Shown in pieces: positions 31,908 through 42,888 of a stretch of DNA of 64,000 nt. The notes under the pieces are model-generated. The model did no database searches, was not told the DNA's origin, and saw only the letters and a program-made list of their open reading frames with translations. The position numbers and the translations under genes are program-made. The number at the start of each line of letters is the position of its first letter. Position 1 is the first letter of the stretch. This DNA comes from Hymenoscyphus infarciens (lineage: Eukaryota > Ascomycota > Leotiomycetes > Helotiales > Helotiaceae). The stretch covers positions 1 to 64,000 of the forward strand of contig LLCB01000001.1 of assembly GCA_001414345.1 (NCBI GenBank). Direction: 5' to 3'.

Positions 31908-33339
31908 ATGTCCATCAACCTATACTCTCCTTAGCGTAGCTTCTCAGGCTTACACCGAATAATACGTCTTCTCAAGCTCGGCTCTAACAGCGAGGTTATT
32001 ACGAGTGCAACGTTTTTTAGCGATGAAGTTCCGCCTTATACTATACTTTCGCACATAAAGAGGTCGGATACAGAGGAGGAGTTTTCTTTCAGAGATTTAC
32101 CTAGTAGAAGTAGTGTTTTAAATTTCCCCGCCTAAGCGCTCCTAGGTATTAGAATAAGAAAGGATACCTAGCTCTATTAGAATATAATAGGATAGAATAA
32201 CTCTACTTATAGAAGATAAAAGAAGAGGAAAGACAATTTTAAAGAAAGGATTAGAGTAGCTAGGAAAGCTAAAAAGAGAGGCTAAGAAGAGAGTGAAGAG
32301 TAAGAAGTATAGAATAGCAGTAGCTAGGAGAGGAAAAGTAGTATATTATAAACTAATTCTAGAGCTTGTCTCTATTAGAGCAAATAGCTCTAATTAAGTA
32401 CTTAGCTAGGTACTTTATTTACTATAGTAATTAGTAAAACCTCTGCTTTTTAGATACTAAACAAGACTAGTCTTTTACTAGTTTTTATTATATTCTACTA
32501 TATAACACTTCTACTAAAATATAATAGAATAATATATAAACCTTTCTATTCACGCTACTAGGTATAGAAAGGATAGTAGTCTTATTTAAGATTAGAAGAG
32601 ATAGGTATATTAAAGAGTAGGAATAGAATATAATTAGCTAAAAGAGAGGATATGATAAGGAAGAATAGCCTTAAAAGTAAGGAAAGGCATAGATGGGAAC
32701 TATCCGGAAGGATAGGAGTGCTAATCTGGCTTAGAAATCTAAAACGCTAGATAGAAGAGACTGGTAGAGACAAGGCAGGCTATGACAAAGTCAAGCGCTG
32801 CGGCGAACAAGCAAAGCACGATAACTTCTGGGTAGATACGTGCTGTATAGACAAGTCCAATAGTGTTGAGCTACAAGAGGCTATCAATTCCATGTTTCGC
32901 TGGTATCAAAACACTGCGAAATGTTACGTCTTTCTTGCGGTTGTTTCAAGTCCCCCTTTGAATACACTTCACGAGGCCAAATTTTGCAAAAGTAGGAGGT
33001 TTTCACGAGAATGGGCGCTACAGGAGCTTCTCGCCCCTTTCTATGTCGAATTCTAATCTCAAGAATGGACTTTACTCGGCTCCAAGAGATCGCTTGAACG
33101 GCTCATCCACCACGTAACGAGAATTCCCCTCAAGGCAATTCGTGGCTGCCCACTTTCAATTCAGCGTTGATGACCGAATTCAATGGGCACAATTGCATGA
33201 AACTACCCGGGGCGAAGACTGGGCATATTGTCTTCTCGGTATACTGGGGATCTTTATGCCGCTGATTTACGGCGAAGGGCGGCTATATGCAGAGACACGT
33301 CCTCTTATGAGCCTCAAATGCTTACTATTAGCAATTTAG
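31908..33339 (+). pseudogene. HET-domain (heterokaryon incompatibility) gene relic, split by a MITE
   Basis: The 5' part (31908-32110) gives IIRLLKLGSNSEV, then DEVPPYTILSHI and DTEEEFSFRDL, the start of a HET domain, where an ILSHTWG-like motif has lost its Trp. It stops at the MITE 32111-32749 and resumes with GYDKVKRCGEQAKHDNFWVD and TCCIDKSNSVELQEAINSMF, the central HET motif. Then follow REWALQELLAP, an in-frame TAA near 33054, and after a frame change RGEDWAYCLLGILGIFMPLI with YGEGRLYAE. HET proteins trigger cell death when incompatible hyphae fuse; this copy cannot make a full product. Early stops in the 5' part, together with TA-biased changes, suggest RIP spreading from the island. 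Confidence 0.88.
32111..32749. mobile_element. MITE family B, copy 2, inserted in the HET gene
   Basis: The left end is TAGTGTTTTAAATTTCCCCG; the right end, reversed, is TAGCGTTTTAGATTTC. It is collinear with 11083-11711 over its whole length. Flanks read TAGTAGAAG on the left and TAGATAGAAG on the right, an imperfect repeat that may be a 9-10-bp target duplication. No coding capacity. Confidence 0.78.
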
Positions 33340-33348
33340 CATTAACCC

Positions 33349-33428
33349 CTAATCGCTCGGTCCACCTCTCACCCAATCCGCTTCGCGTATTTGAAGCGGA
33401 TTGGGTGAGAGGTGGACCGAGCGATTAG
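33349..33428. repeat. Perfect 36-bp inverted repeat with 8-nt loop
   Basis: The arm 33349-33384 begins CTAATCGCTCGGTCCACC and ends CAATCCGCTTC. The loop is GCGTATTT (33385-33392). The arm 33393-33428 is its exact reverse complement. It lies just 3' of the HET relic and has no mismatch, although its surroundings are mutated. Confidence 0.95.
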
Positions 33429-34194
33429 TGGTACGTAAGAGAGCCGGGCATTGCTCTGCTTACACCTGAATTTCCTTTCAATAAAAGGTTTTCATTGTGC
33501 GAAACAAACCAGGGTAATGAAAGCATTGTTCGAGAGCATTTAGGACAATCAAGAAGGCGAGTTCCTTATTTTGCTAATTGTTCGTCGGCTTGGTGCTAAC
33601 TCACATGATGGGCAGTGGGTTGTGAATCAGTGGTTCATCATTTATTACCGTTTTATTTTAACTTCCCTCCTCTCTAGACATTGGCGAGAAGACTAGTAAA
33701 ACCAAAAATAATTTTCCAAGAGCCCGGTTACTAATTTAACGATCAGAGGCTCGATATAAAAATACAAAAAAGTGGAAGGAAACAAAAGCACAGAAGAGAT
33801 GGAGAAAAAAAAGGCAGCAGAGTAATAGAGAGGGGAAAGATCTTCCCCCAGAAAGGACGGCCAACCCAAAAGGAAAACCAAAGTCGCATCTAGTATACAC
33901 CCGAATCAGGATATATGATACCCGTACTCAGCGTGACAGAAGGGCTTATAACAAAAAAAGATTATTTATTCCACATCCTATCATTGTAGGCAAAGAAAAG
34001 TTAAAATCTATGCCTACACATCACTCGTCAACCAAACCATCATCATCACATGCATGATCCACTCCCATCAATCATAATAGAAGAACGAAGCCACGCTGCC
34101 ATCTAACTCTGTCCCCCCCAGCCCTTTAAATATCGCCCATCCCAACCCCTCAGAACGCCTGCAATGAATTGAAATGCGGATTTATCTTCAATGC
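33429..34194. other. Spacer, presumed 3' flank of the CK2 beta gene
   Basis: 765 bp with no exon I can support. AT-richness declines towards 34195. Confidence 0.5.
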
Positions 34195-35261
34195 TCAAGG
34201 CCCTGGGCCATTTGCTTCAATTGACATTGGACTACCATTATTAGGCCGATGAACTTTTCGCTGGGCTCCCAATGCCGATCTTGGTTGTGTACGTACCCCG
34301 TTGTGTTCCAGGTCATCCTCACTTTCCTCCGCCGTACCATAGATCGAAGCTTCATCCAGCTCTCGAATATCCAGCGGTCGATTCCTCAGCCATTTCATCC
34401 TTGGCCCACTTCTTGCGCGTTCCGAAACCTTAAAGCCGAAGATTTTAGGCTCGTACACCTTGCCTCTGCCAAGCCCAGGTCCCAAGTTTTGTACATTCAT
34501 ACCATTTATCTTCTCCTTTTCTTCATCACCACCTGATGTGGAACCCCGAGATCCGTGACCGAGAGTGTCCGGGCCCTTTTTGCTGATGTCGTAGTCTGGG
34601 AATGTGAGTAAAAATAAAGCTCCAAAGGTTCGACCGAAGAACGCGCCATCAACCGTTTGAAACCGCGAGTTGGGTGGGACGTAGACATCCAAGCAAGAAG
34701 GGCAGAAAAGCTTCACTGTGTCTTCGCCTGGAACGTCGGAAAGTCCAACGGGTAAGGTGCGCACGCCTTCGCAGAATGTTCGAGGACAGACGCCAAAGTG
34801 CCCCAGCTCGTACTTTTCAGACATTTGTTGTATACCAGCGCGCGAACAGATAAAACGCTGGTGAATGAGGCCGTAGAGCATCTCAGCAGAGGATTCGATA
34901 ATCGATAAGTCGGAAGCCATCCGGTGATGTCTTCGCTCGACGGTGGCTCTGCGATTTGTGCGGTCTTCCCCTTCGATAGACTCGTCTCCTTCGTCTTCTT
35001 CATCCTCCTCCTCCTCGTCTTCTTCGTCCTCCGGTTCAACGTCCAAGATCATCTAGAGCAGGGGTCAGCGTGCGGACAGGGGAAATGATTCTTAGGCCTC
35101 ACTTCTAGTGCCTCCTTGTACATGGCAACCTGTGTCTGCAGCCCTGTCAAGTTGAAATCATCTTCTATGAAGTCCTCTGATATCTCTGCAAAATATTCGT
35201 GGCCGAGTAACGAACAAAATGAGGAGATCCAAGACTCAGGCGTGCCAGAGGAGGAAGACAT
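34195..35261 (-). CDS. CKB1: Casein kinase II regulatory (beta) subunit
   Basis: Exons 35103-35261 and 34195-35052, with an intron at 35053-35102 (GTGAGG...TAG), encode 338 residues. The N-terminus is typical: SWISSFCSLLGHEYFAEI and EDFIEDDFNLTGL. An acidic tract (EPEDEEDEEEEDEEDEGDES) follows at the intron junction. The zinc-binding core has CPRTFC (Cys142, Cys147) and CPSC (Cys170, Cys173), with YELGHFGVCP and VYVPPNSRFQTVDGAFFGRT. The C-terminal 110 residues are a longer, low-complexity tail than in yeast. The protein dimerises and binds two catalytic CK2 subunits, in nucleus and cytoplasm. The start codon precedes the conserved WISSFC by ten residues. Confidence 0.95.
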
Positions 35262-36581
35262 CCTAAGAGTGTGTATTTGCGTGATAAAATCAAGCGTCAC
35301 AGGATTGATTTGCGGGAGCCTTTTTGAGGTCTGGTACTGCGCCACCCTGTGATCCAATCCAACCTTATGTTGTCGCAATCGCGATCCAAAGACGGTGGGG
35401 CTATTGGTCTTTGTTCAGATCAGAGTTCGTGGTAATAGAGGGTTGTTTTTATTTTGAATGAGGGGTCGTTTGAAAGTGGAAACCAGCCTATAGTGGCCCT
35501 GGCGGAGGGAGAAGTTTGCGCCTCGCAGGTTTTCGCGTGTCTTGTCTATTACTAGTCAGCTAATATCTCAACATAATAAACCCACCAAGGTGAGCCTACA
35601 ATAAACAGTGATGGATGGTGCAATCTGGGTGAGAAGGTTTGAAGAGAGGGGCTTCACTGCGGGAGCTTCTTGTGACGTGTCTGAGGGCAGATATGTTTGC
35701 TGCAGCAATCTGCGTACGCTGCGAAGTCCAGGGGGAGAGAAACAGAGTCGCGGGGGAGGTGGAATTGATTTAAGAGTGCTGGCCTTGGGCCTGGCTGTGT
35801 TGTTGGTTGGTGGCTAGGTAAGGTCAAGTTGACTTTGCGCGTGGCAGGCTGCGGGCCAAGCCGTAGTAGAGCCGGGGTAAAATTATCCCGTGATTGGCCC
35901 CCCTTCACAATTGAAGTGAAGGGAAAAGTAAAGTCAAATACGCTTGTTTGTCTCAGAAAGCAGGGTTGAGTTGCAGTGAAATAATGAGGCCAAACATCGC
36001 TTACGAAACCTTATTTACTAATGTCTGTCTACTGTCGCACTACGATCAGCATATTGTTTAAGTCATCTTTCGAAAATCTGTACAGAGGTAGCTTATCATA
36101 TTTCAACTGTTTATTCTAGAATCTATATAATATAATTTAATCTACACTCCAAATATAGGAACACGTAAGTATAGGTGTCTGTGAACATAAAATCATGAGA
36201 ATGAAATAGTAAGAAATTCATAAAATGAGAGTGGTATTGACTCTAAGAAATAAATGAAGCACAAAAGTGCAGTGCCCAAGAAGTGAAGAAATTAAAAAGT
36301 CGTCAAGCGGGCAACATAAGAAAATAGGAAGAAAAAGGCCAACAAGTAGCAGAATACAAAAATTACATGATCGCCCAGAAAGTCAAAAGTCCAAAACCAA
36401 AAAGTGCTGTTACCAAAAGAAGAAGACATAAAGGACCAAAAGACAGAAGAGAAGATATGAAAGATAAGAAACGAAAGTTGAAGAACATAGAAAGAAAAAG
36501 ATAGCAAGAAAAAATAGAGAAGGAAAAAGTAGAAGAAATTTGATCGCACGTACCCTCGCTAATGGCGCTCCACTTTGGATA
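35262..36581. other. Spacer: promoter of CK2 beta and 3' flank of the Zn2Cys6 gene
   Basis: 1.3 kb without a supportable gene. The part 36170-36540 is purine-rich on the plus strand (A/G runs). Confidence 0.5.
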
Positions 36582-39472
36582 TCACCAGGCGATAACGGTC
36601 TCTCTCTCATCCCTCGTTCCATCGCCATTCAACAAGGCTTTCTCGCATCGAACCTTGATATATCGATCGGCGATGTGGTAATCGACAAGTGTCAATCGAA
36701 CTCGGTTTTCTTCCGGCACAACCCGGTGTGTGTTCTGGCTTGCTCGTGATCCTGCTCTTGGTCTTTGAGTTTGCATACCAAGAAACATTCCAGTTTGTTC
36801 GGGATCCAAATATTCGTTGACTCCCATTGTGTCCATTCTATCGGGAGGTTCTAATATTTCACTTCCAAACTCCCATTGAACTTGTAGATTTGAACCGTAT
36901 TTAGGATCCATAAATTGGTATTGGTCCGCAGACATTCTTTGCGTTTCGGGGATCCTCGCCATATGTGGCCCAAGTTGGGGAAGAGAAAGCCCCTCCTCTT
37001 CCCACGCTGTGACCCAGCGACCAACTCGTGCGCTCAAAACAGCATCCCACATCCCTTCTTGTCTTGGATTCGAGAACAGAAGATCCAATGCGTCACGTCT
37101 AACCACCGGATCTCGACATTTGGTGGCAGTAAAGTGAAGTGCAGGAATAATTCCAGCATCGAGACTGAATCGTGGCATTCGTGGTAGTTGGGTCAAGTCT
37201 CGCGAAACAGTCAATAACCCGCATGTACTGACAATATATTTAAACTCTGGGAGGAAAGAATCGTATACCATTTCTGAGTCTTCTGGCACGATGGCCAAAG
37301 CAATTGCTGTACACTTCTGGTATAAGGAGATGACAAGAGCAGCGGGATTAACGACTGTGCCATCATGCTGAATTGCTCCATCGAGAAAGGACCGAAAAGC
37401 GGAATCAAAAGCGGCCAATTGATGTCTCCAGAATATGACTTGATTGTCAATATAGTTTTGAGAGTCTGTCGTCTCTGGTGCAAATTTTCGGTTGAAGAGA
37501 ATACGGCGATAAAACTGTAAAGCTCGATCCATGAGATGGTCCCAGCAGCGGTGAGCTATGTGGAAGTTTGTGAACGAATTTGGGATGGGAATGTGGTGAA
37601 CATGCTGCACGTCCCAAATCAAAGGAGGAATAGATGGTACAATTCCAAAGAAGAGACCATGCCCATCAAGACGCACGAAGGTCTGCACCAAAATATCTTC
37701 GAATACGAGGTCATTATGCAAAAGTGGCGGGCTAGGGTCTCGCGAGAATATTGGGCTCTGCGTACTAGAGGAAGGCCTTTGAGGTGAAGGGAGCGAGAAT
37801 GAAGGAGATCGAGAAAGGGTAGTTCCCAAGATGGGTGACGAGGTTACTGAAGCCAATCGACTAGAAGCCAGGTTTTCGTTGCTTTGACTTGACCATCGCC
37901 AATTAGGGCTAGGGGGATTGCTAGGTAAAGCATTTAAATAATCCTTTGGTGAGTAATTGAGCTTCTCATGACTGCGGCGCAACCCAGCTCTTGGAGAACC
38001 GTACAACAGCTCTTCAGAATATGGATGCGAAAACCCGAGCCCAAAAGAGCTGCGAAAATCCGGAGAAGGTTCCTGAAGGCCAACTTCAGGCTGTGGAATG
38101 CTCTCCGCCTCAAGATATTCCTGAATGTGTGCTGTTATAGGTGATTCGTTTGCAAAGCCTCCGCTATTTAACTGCTTCTGGAGGATTGATGGAAGTGGTT
38201 CTGGGTATGTGGAAGCCCTGCGTAGGTTGGCTGAAGATTGTCGAGTCGGGGAAAGCATTGTTGGATTTCCACCATAGTAACTTTTCAACATTTTGAGCCC
38301 TCCGTAGGTTTGCTGAAGACAAGAGACGTAGCTCCCTTGAAAAATTTCAAAACAGATGAAGAGCAGACAGGTTATGAGCGCATTTCTCAATTGTGGTACT
38401 TCTGATGAGGAGATATATTGTTTTAATGCTTGGATTGCCTTGAGATGCTGCAGAACCGCCTGTTCGTGGTGTTTCGGGTCGACTGTCTGTATTATGTTGA
38501 CCTTGAGATTTGGAGGAGGGGCATTATCCAGGCTTTTTGTGAGAGCACCGAGAGCAAGCACCGCGTGCCGAACAGCGCTCAGATTCTGACTTTCCTGCAG
38601 AACAAGTCGGGTCCAGAAATGGCTGCTGGTAGTACCATCGAAATATCCAGAAAGAGCATGAACAGTTCTCTCGGAAAACACTTGAAAGTAGCGACTCTCG
38701 TCTTCTGTGTCATGAACAGAAACGCTGGGATTATACATTCCAGCTGAAGGGGTTCGAGGTCGAATATTGCTTAGGGGCCGGTTCTGTATTTGCTCAGAGA
38801 GATAACCGTCGCATTTGCGACCAAACTTCTGGCACCTGATATTCCATTATGAGCCCACAAAAACTATTTTTCTTCATTAAGGTCACGTACCTAATGCATT
38901 CTGGCTTGGTTTCATCACACTTGACCCTGCGAGTCTATGAAATGTGTTAGTCTTGCTAAAGTCGTCTCAAAATGAGGTGCTGTTCTCGATAGTCGCTAAA
39001 GCCGCAAGATATTCCCATTTCTCGAAGAACACATTGGCAAGGATCTGTTCCCAAGAAAGAACACCACCAGGTGCACGCCAATTCTTTGAAGTTTGGGGCT
39101 GAAAAAATGATGACCTACCTTGCAAGTGATACATCCAGACTTGACTTTAGGCTTGCTAGCACGACCTCTCTTCCCAGGTTTTCCTTCACGTTCAACAGAT
39201 GGTCGGCGATATAGCTCGGTCGGTGTTTGTTGACTTGGAGATAAATATGGGGAATTTAATTTCGGGGCTTTTGGTTGATCCATTGGAATGGATTTCGATG
39301 CAAGTGTTGAGATACGACGACGAAGGAGTTGTGGGGTGATGATATGCGAAATGGATAAGATGGGAGGCAAAACTCGGGACAAGGGCGTACAAGTGCCGGA
39401 AGAGTTTGAATGTGACCTGCTTGTTGATGATGCTGCAACTGATGTCGAACCCAAGAAATTTGAGGAATCCAT
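36582..39472 (-). CDS. Zn(II)2Cys6 fungal transcription factor
   Basis: Three exons: 39119-39472, 38891-38934 and 36582-38835, giving 883 residues. The zinc cluster is assembled across all three exons: GCITCK, then TRRVKCDETKPECIR, then CQKFGRKC, with cysteines at about 114, 117, 124, 131, 134 and 141 in CX2CX6CX6CX2CX6C spacing. A basic GKRGRASKPKVKS lies directly N-terminal. Downstream, YFQVFSERTVHALSGYFDGT and LVLQESQNLSAVRHAVLALG are the beginning of the fungal_trans_2-type regulatory region. The middle (about 350-480) is Ser/Pro-rich. The target genes cannot be told. The start ATG at 39472 opens a Ser/Thr-rich N-terminus. Intron 1 is 184 bp, long for this window; intron 2 is 55 bp. Confidence 0.9.
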
Positions 39473-41958
39473 AATGTAATAAATAATCGAAACTTGTCGA
39501 TATTTCTATATCAAAAAGTCTGGCGTTGAAATGAAAGAAGTCCAGTCGAACGGCGCTCCCGAAAGAAAAAGCCTTGTGGACTCCCCACAAAAGGCTATGT
39601 AGGTACCTGAGCCCTGTATCGATCATTGTCCAGTAGAGTACGATGATAGTGATGGGTCCGTTCGCTCGGGTAACAAGGGTGGACAAGACACCTAGCAGCC
39701 TCATATGGTAGACACGAAATACAAGGCCACTGTTAGCAGCATTTGGCAGGTGAGCGCTACTCCGTATTTACCATGAGACCTTCGAGTTGCTGGGGTTGCT
39801 AAACATTTCCCATGTAATTTACCATGTGGGTGTTGGTACCGGCGTCCCTTGAGCAAATCACTGGCTGCGGGGAGAATATTATCCCTGAACTAAGTGTGGC
39901 ACTCCTCCCAGGGAAAGGGGGCTGGAGTGGCTGAGGAAGCCAAACCTCGACTAATGTCCTTGTCAGAACCGCCCCAGACATGCAAAGAGGCGCCTAGTAG
40001 GGAATTCGACGAGGGTTTGACTCGAGCCATAGTTGAAACCTGCATGGAACCCCCATCAGATCAGCCCTGTGGTTTCAATGTAGCGTCTTGGCCGCTGATG
40101 GAGGCTCCATTCCTTGTGACTGATTTTTTACGGACCCTAAAAACGGAGAACTCAGCACAATACATATGGATAGCGTTATCTGGAGAAAGGTGGGGCAGCC
40201 ACAGTGAGCACACTTGTCACGACATACCCATGTCTGTCTGACAACCTGAACATATATCGCAGAAATAGTCCATTGTGCTGTTAAGAACTCATGATACTCC
40301 GTATCCGTATGAATCATAGAGAACTGCATAATGCTCGCATGAATTGAAGGCAAAGTGATTTCTCAATTGCTGACGGTGAGGGGTGATGTCTGCTGGCTGC
40401 AGAGGAGCGGCGACGTCTCTCGCTTCTGTCCAGGGGGTAGGAAACCATCATTTTGATTGGATAAAAGTACGACGCCTTGGTTTGGATTTCTCGCTTACTC
40501 CACAAGGGGAGGCACAGACGGCACCGCTTGCGAATGTTCTGCATCTGTACTATTGAAGTAGGCGGAACCTAACTTGGAACCGAGTCACTCACAAACATTG
40601 CCCTAATTGCACCAATTGCTATTTATGAATCGATGCAGATGGGATGATGGTAACCTCTCCAGCAAGTACGGATTACTTTGTACAATGTTTGGATATTAGG
40701 TTTTTGACGCATGGAACAAATTCAATACTAATTGATTGTTACCGTAAGCTAGCACTCGTACCTAGTTTGCTTAGGTGCTGTAGCTGTAGAAGTTAGGTAA
40801 CCAGATTTCGTCCCTACTCTTTCCACCCACCCGTTTGCTCCTCCCGAGCGGTGTTTTATCGGTTGATTCTCGTTTCTCGTTTCTCTCAACGACACCACGT
40901 TTTCTACTCGTCAATATCATACCTCCGTGACCTCCCCACGCAGAACCCATACGGCACAAGGCTCTCTTCCACCATATGGAAGACCCAGCTTTTGCCAGTA
41001 TCAGAATCTCCTGAAGTGTCATTTCCACAGACAAGGTTAAAGCGCAGCACATCCATGCCATATCGTGGAAACATGCATTGTGGCAGGGGAGAACGTGAGA
41101 GAGCCACCACCAAACCTCCTCAGGGGTGGAATTGCTAGGCACACTAGCCACAGTGGCTAGTGAGATAAACCTATGGCGCTCGTTCAGTGGTCAGTTTTCG
41201 AACATCGACTGAACCTTTTGATGGAGGTAAATGTGCTGGCTCCAATGATCGACTTCTTCCATCTCATCAAATTCAGATTGGGGATACGGATAATCTGCTC
41301 ACAATCTAGCCCGGCACGCCCGGGTCACATTACACGCCGCATGTATTATGGCAGTCACAAACATCAATAAGTACGAGGGCCAAAAATAATCCCCTGTTGT
41401 AGGTTAAAAATGCTAAAAGTTTATGTTAAGCTTATTCTTGGGAAGATTTTATCAAGGCTGTGCTCCAGTGCCGCTGCAGATTCGGCATCGGCAGCAAAGC
41501 CGGCGATCTGACATCTTACCGAGGCAGATTTTTGGTCAAGAGCTCGCTTACTTGTGTGTAAGATCCGATCAGGGTGCGATCAGGGAACTCAGAACCTTGT
41601 TTTTCGAGGTTGTTATTTCAATACCTAGTTATGGTGCTCTTGCTTTTCTTCTTCCATGATCGCGATCTGGGTCAGGGTCGTGTAATGAAAAGGCAGATTT
41701 TGCACCTCTCTTGCTTGCTTTGTTGTTTCAATTTTCTCAGCTAATTTTCTAGCTGAGGAATCAACACGAGATTGTTGGTAAGAAGTTTTTTCGGGTGAAG
41801 CTCGCTTTTTCTTTAATTACCCCGCAGTGACGCCAAATAAGCGAATATAACGCGTACTAGGCTAGGTCTGATGCTACCCCAACTCCTCAACTACACAACT
41901 GTCTCCGATCATCTGGGAACTCTAAATACAAGAAACTTCATTCTCTCACCTCATTAAG
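39473..41958. other. Gene-free spacer between divergent genes
   Basis: 2.5 kb of average composition. Short frames on both strands around 40770-41150 overlap each other and look like chance. A 21-bp near-perfect palindrome, CACTAGCCAC-A-GTGGCTAGTG, lies at 41142-41162. Confidence 0.5.
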
Positions 41959-42888
41959 ATGGCCGACCCATCCTCATACACATACCCTTCTCCTCTGAAG
42001 GGCTACGAAAACCTCCCACCACTTCCAACGGAGCGCGCAGCTGATTTGAAATCATTTCAGAATCCACAAACGGGTATCCTGAGCAAGAGTTACGAAAGTT
42101 TTGTCGAGCCCTTGGACAATGGTATCAGAGGAGCTTTGTGAGTTTCTATCTCTTGCTTTTTGCATACCTTGATATTTTACTTTCACTGCCCCATTCCAAG
42201 TAAGACTTACAAAGGGTGAATCAGCTGACACGTCCAACCCAACCAACAGTGATATTCACGTTTACTATTTTCAAGCAAACCCAGAGCAAACCAAATTTGC
42301 GAAGGAATTGTGGGAGAGAATCAGGAGGGAATGTAAGTTTTTCTGATGAATTTGAGAAAGGATTTTGCTAATTTGAAAAAGTTCCTGAGTTGAGGATTTA
42401 TACGTTTTGGGATAGGCCAATTGGTCCACAGTGAGTATTTAAATCTCTGTGTTCATGATTACAAATTTTACCTTTTTCCCCCAGAAGAATACGCACTTGG
42501 GATGTTGATTTTACAGCGGAATTGATGCTTCACTGCTTTTCCTCTATCCCGAACCTCCCAATCATTCCCTTATCATTATCTTCTTGGAATTCTTCTGCCC
42601 GGAAAAACACCTCCACATATCTGCATCACGAAAACATCCACTAACAGCTTCAACAGTCCCGTAGCAATGTTTGAAGTAAACCTCTTCACACCCGCCCAAT
42701 TCGGTGCTTTCATCCCATGGCTTGTAATAAATCGCGGCCCTCTCAGTGCTCTCGTTCACCCAAACACCATAAATTACGAGACTGGTATCCATGAGGAGCA
42801 AGAGAGGGACCATACACAACGGGCGATCTGGCTGGGAGAGAAGTTTCCATTGGATCTTGGTATATTTAAGAGGATGAAGAAAGGTTGA
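41959..42888 (+). CDS. DOPA 4,5-dioxygenase-family protein
   Basis: Four exons: 41959-42137, 42250-42332, 42382-42430 and 42657-42888, giving 180 residues. Family motifs are FDIHVYYFQANPEQTKFAKE, ELRIYTFWDRPIGPHPVAMF, INRGPLSALVHPNT and RDHTQRAIWLGE. The conserved His residues in IHVYYF, GPHPVAM, LVHPNT and RDHTQ are the metal-ligand candidates. In plants and basidiomycetes relatives cleave DOPA on the way to betalains; in ascomycetes the substrate is usually unknown. The product is small and probably cytosolic. The about 45 residues before FDIHV are variable. The last intron (226 bp) is long but its splice sites (GTGAGT, CAACAG) and the GPH-PVAMF join are good. Confidence 0.92.

Noticed and set aside
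9662..33340. CRISPR array, prophage or bacterial-type operon
   Set aside because: Spliceosomal introns and fungal repeat families throughout; no regularly spaced repeats.
40771..41151. Open frames of about 95 and 126 codons on opposite strands
   Set aside because: Mirror frames over the same DNA, no recognisable protein features, no supporting neighbour exon.
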